The notes under the pieces are model-generated. The model ran no database searches. It was not told where the DNA came from and was given only the letters and a program-made list of their open reading frames with translations. Positions 63,121-64,000 of a stretch of DNA of 64,000 nt are shown piece by piece. The stretch comes from Roridomyces roridus (Eukaryota; Basidiomycota; Agaricomycetes; Agaricales; Mycenaceae): contig JARKIF010000008.1 of assembly GCA_029378245.1 (NCBI GenBank), positions 2,232,001-2,296,000 on the forward strand, written 5' to 3'. Made by a program: the position numbers and the translations under genes. Each line of letters starts with the position of its first letter. Within the stretch, counting starts at the first letter, position 1.

Positions 63121-64000
63121 CTACAGCATCTCCACTGCGTGCGGTCGCTGCGCATACATTCGGTCCAACAGCCGCTCAGCGCTGTTCGGTGGTAACCCCT
63201 TCCACGACACCTTTGGGGTAGGGGGTACGACTACAACCTTCTTTTGGGGTATCGGCTTCTTACTCCTCCATTCGGGGATAGGAGTGTCGGTTTCTAGTTC
63301 GTTTGCCACGATTTGAGAATCTTTGTCGTTCAATAGAGTATGAAATTGATTAGTGAACGACTTGTGTACATGGGGTATCGAGGAAGACTGGGAGGACGTG
63401 GCTTTCAATCCCAGTCGTTGGAAAAATCCTCTGGGGACTCTTCTTCCGAGTTCTCTTCGGTGTCGGGTTCTTCCACCATGGCACGGAACTGCGTAGTGAC
63501 ATGCGCATGGGTCGGGCAGTCGCGGCGAATATGCCCCTTGAGCCTGCGGCCATAGCAGTGAACTTCGCTGCTAGGTTGACGACGGCCCGTATTCGTACGA
63601 TCGATGTCCATGGGGGCCGGGACGTTGCTGGCAGTCGTAGCGGTGCTGGTACGTATGGTGGGGTTGCTGGTACTACCTCCCGAAGTGTTCGTGCGCTGGG
63701 TGCCAAATCAGTTGAACCCTTCCGTACGATTGAACCCTTCAGGACGTTTCGGGTTCTGCATCGGGCTCCGTCCTCCGCCTCCGTACAACCCCGAGTTGGG
63801 GTTTCCAGCTTTCCCGAATCCCGCCTTATCTCCCGTCAAGAGGGTATTCTTCAGGACACGGAACTGCCTCTTGAGCCCATCACGTTTGATGGCTTCTTCT
63901 TTCCACCCTGCGTAGGTCTTGGGGAGTTCTCCGTTAACTCCCTCGTAAATCGATTCCACCACCTCTTGACTGGGGCCTGTCTTGAGGAGTCGGATGAGCG
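63121..64000 (-). pseudogene. Chromovirus gag and gag-pol linker (runs off right edge)
   Basis: On the minus strand from the window edge: LIRLLKTGPSQEVVESIYEG, YAGWKEEAIKRDGLKRQFRV, then a TGA at 63708-63710. In the same frame, MDIDRTNTGRR and a zinc knuckle CYGRRLKGHIRRDC follow, in which the second Cys is Arg, to a stop at 63405. A second frame (63408-63121) carries the linker KVSWKGLPPNSAERLLDRMY, which in this family precedes protease. The protease-side partner begins at 56208, so this is probably the other half of one element split by later insertions. Confidence 0.8.

Noticed and set aside
1..64000. CRISPR array, bacterial operon or riboswitch
   Set aside because: Spliced eukaryotic genes throughout; the repeats seen are minisatellites, MITEs and LTRs.

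Overview
The window reads as nuclear DNA of a basidiomycete fungus, most likely a mushroom-forming agaricomycete. The genes carry many short (44-66 nt) GT-AG introns, the housekeeping proteins are fungal in type, there is a large family of F-box-like proteins of the kind expanded in Agaricomycetes, and there are chromovirus (Ty3/gypsy) and Ty1/copia elements. Nothing points to a bacterium, a virus or an organelle.

Layout. (1) 2.6-9.5 kb is a compact housekeeping block: POP5 (RNase P/MRP subunit) and a KAPA-synthase-type PLP enzyme are divergent, and the latter converges on IML1 (GATOR1/SEACIT subunit of TORC1 control). (2) From 0.8 to 38.8 kb, on both sides of that block, lies an array of one F-box-like family: ten copies look intact, five are clearly broken or are fragments, and one has a shifted C-terminus. 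The copies arose by local duplication of single genes and of a divergent gene pair. A more distant F-box-like gene (20.0-21.5 kb), a kinase-like protein whose catalytic Asp is Asn (23.0-24.6 kb) and a TRP-like multi-pass membrane protein (27.5-30.8 kb) sit inside the array. (3) At 39-40.6 kb NAA20 (NatB catalytic subunit) and a small heat-shock protein share a divergent promoter region. (4) From 40.6 kb to about 52.2 kb there is little host coding sequence: unidentified exon fragments, a 238-bp tandem duplication with a gag-like reading frame, a 28-bp minisatellite, a hAT-like MITE and long gene-free stretches. (5) From 52.2 kb to the right edge is a decayed minus-strand chromovirus. Its gag and pol parts are separated by 6.9 kb of inserted DNA that holds a nearly complete copia element (5.4 kb, TGGTC target duplication) and a long-TIR DNA element.

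The F-box copies share a coiled-coil-like N-terminus, an F-box, and a variable leucine-rich C-terminal half. They also share a conserved leader just before the ATG and a conserved intron at or just after the stop codon, so whole transcription units were copied. Plus-strand copies are nearly all intact and minus-strand copies nearly all damaged. The family would be expected to supply SCF-type ubiquitin-ligase adaptors with diverging substrate-binding surfaces, but their targets cannot be read from the sequence.

Splice sites were inferred by eye from GT...AG signals, frame continuity and family conservation. Exact ends of diverged repeats are approximate.
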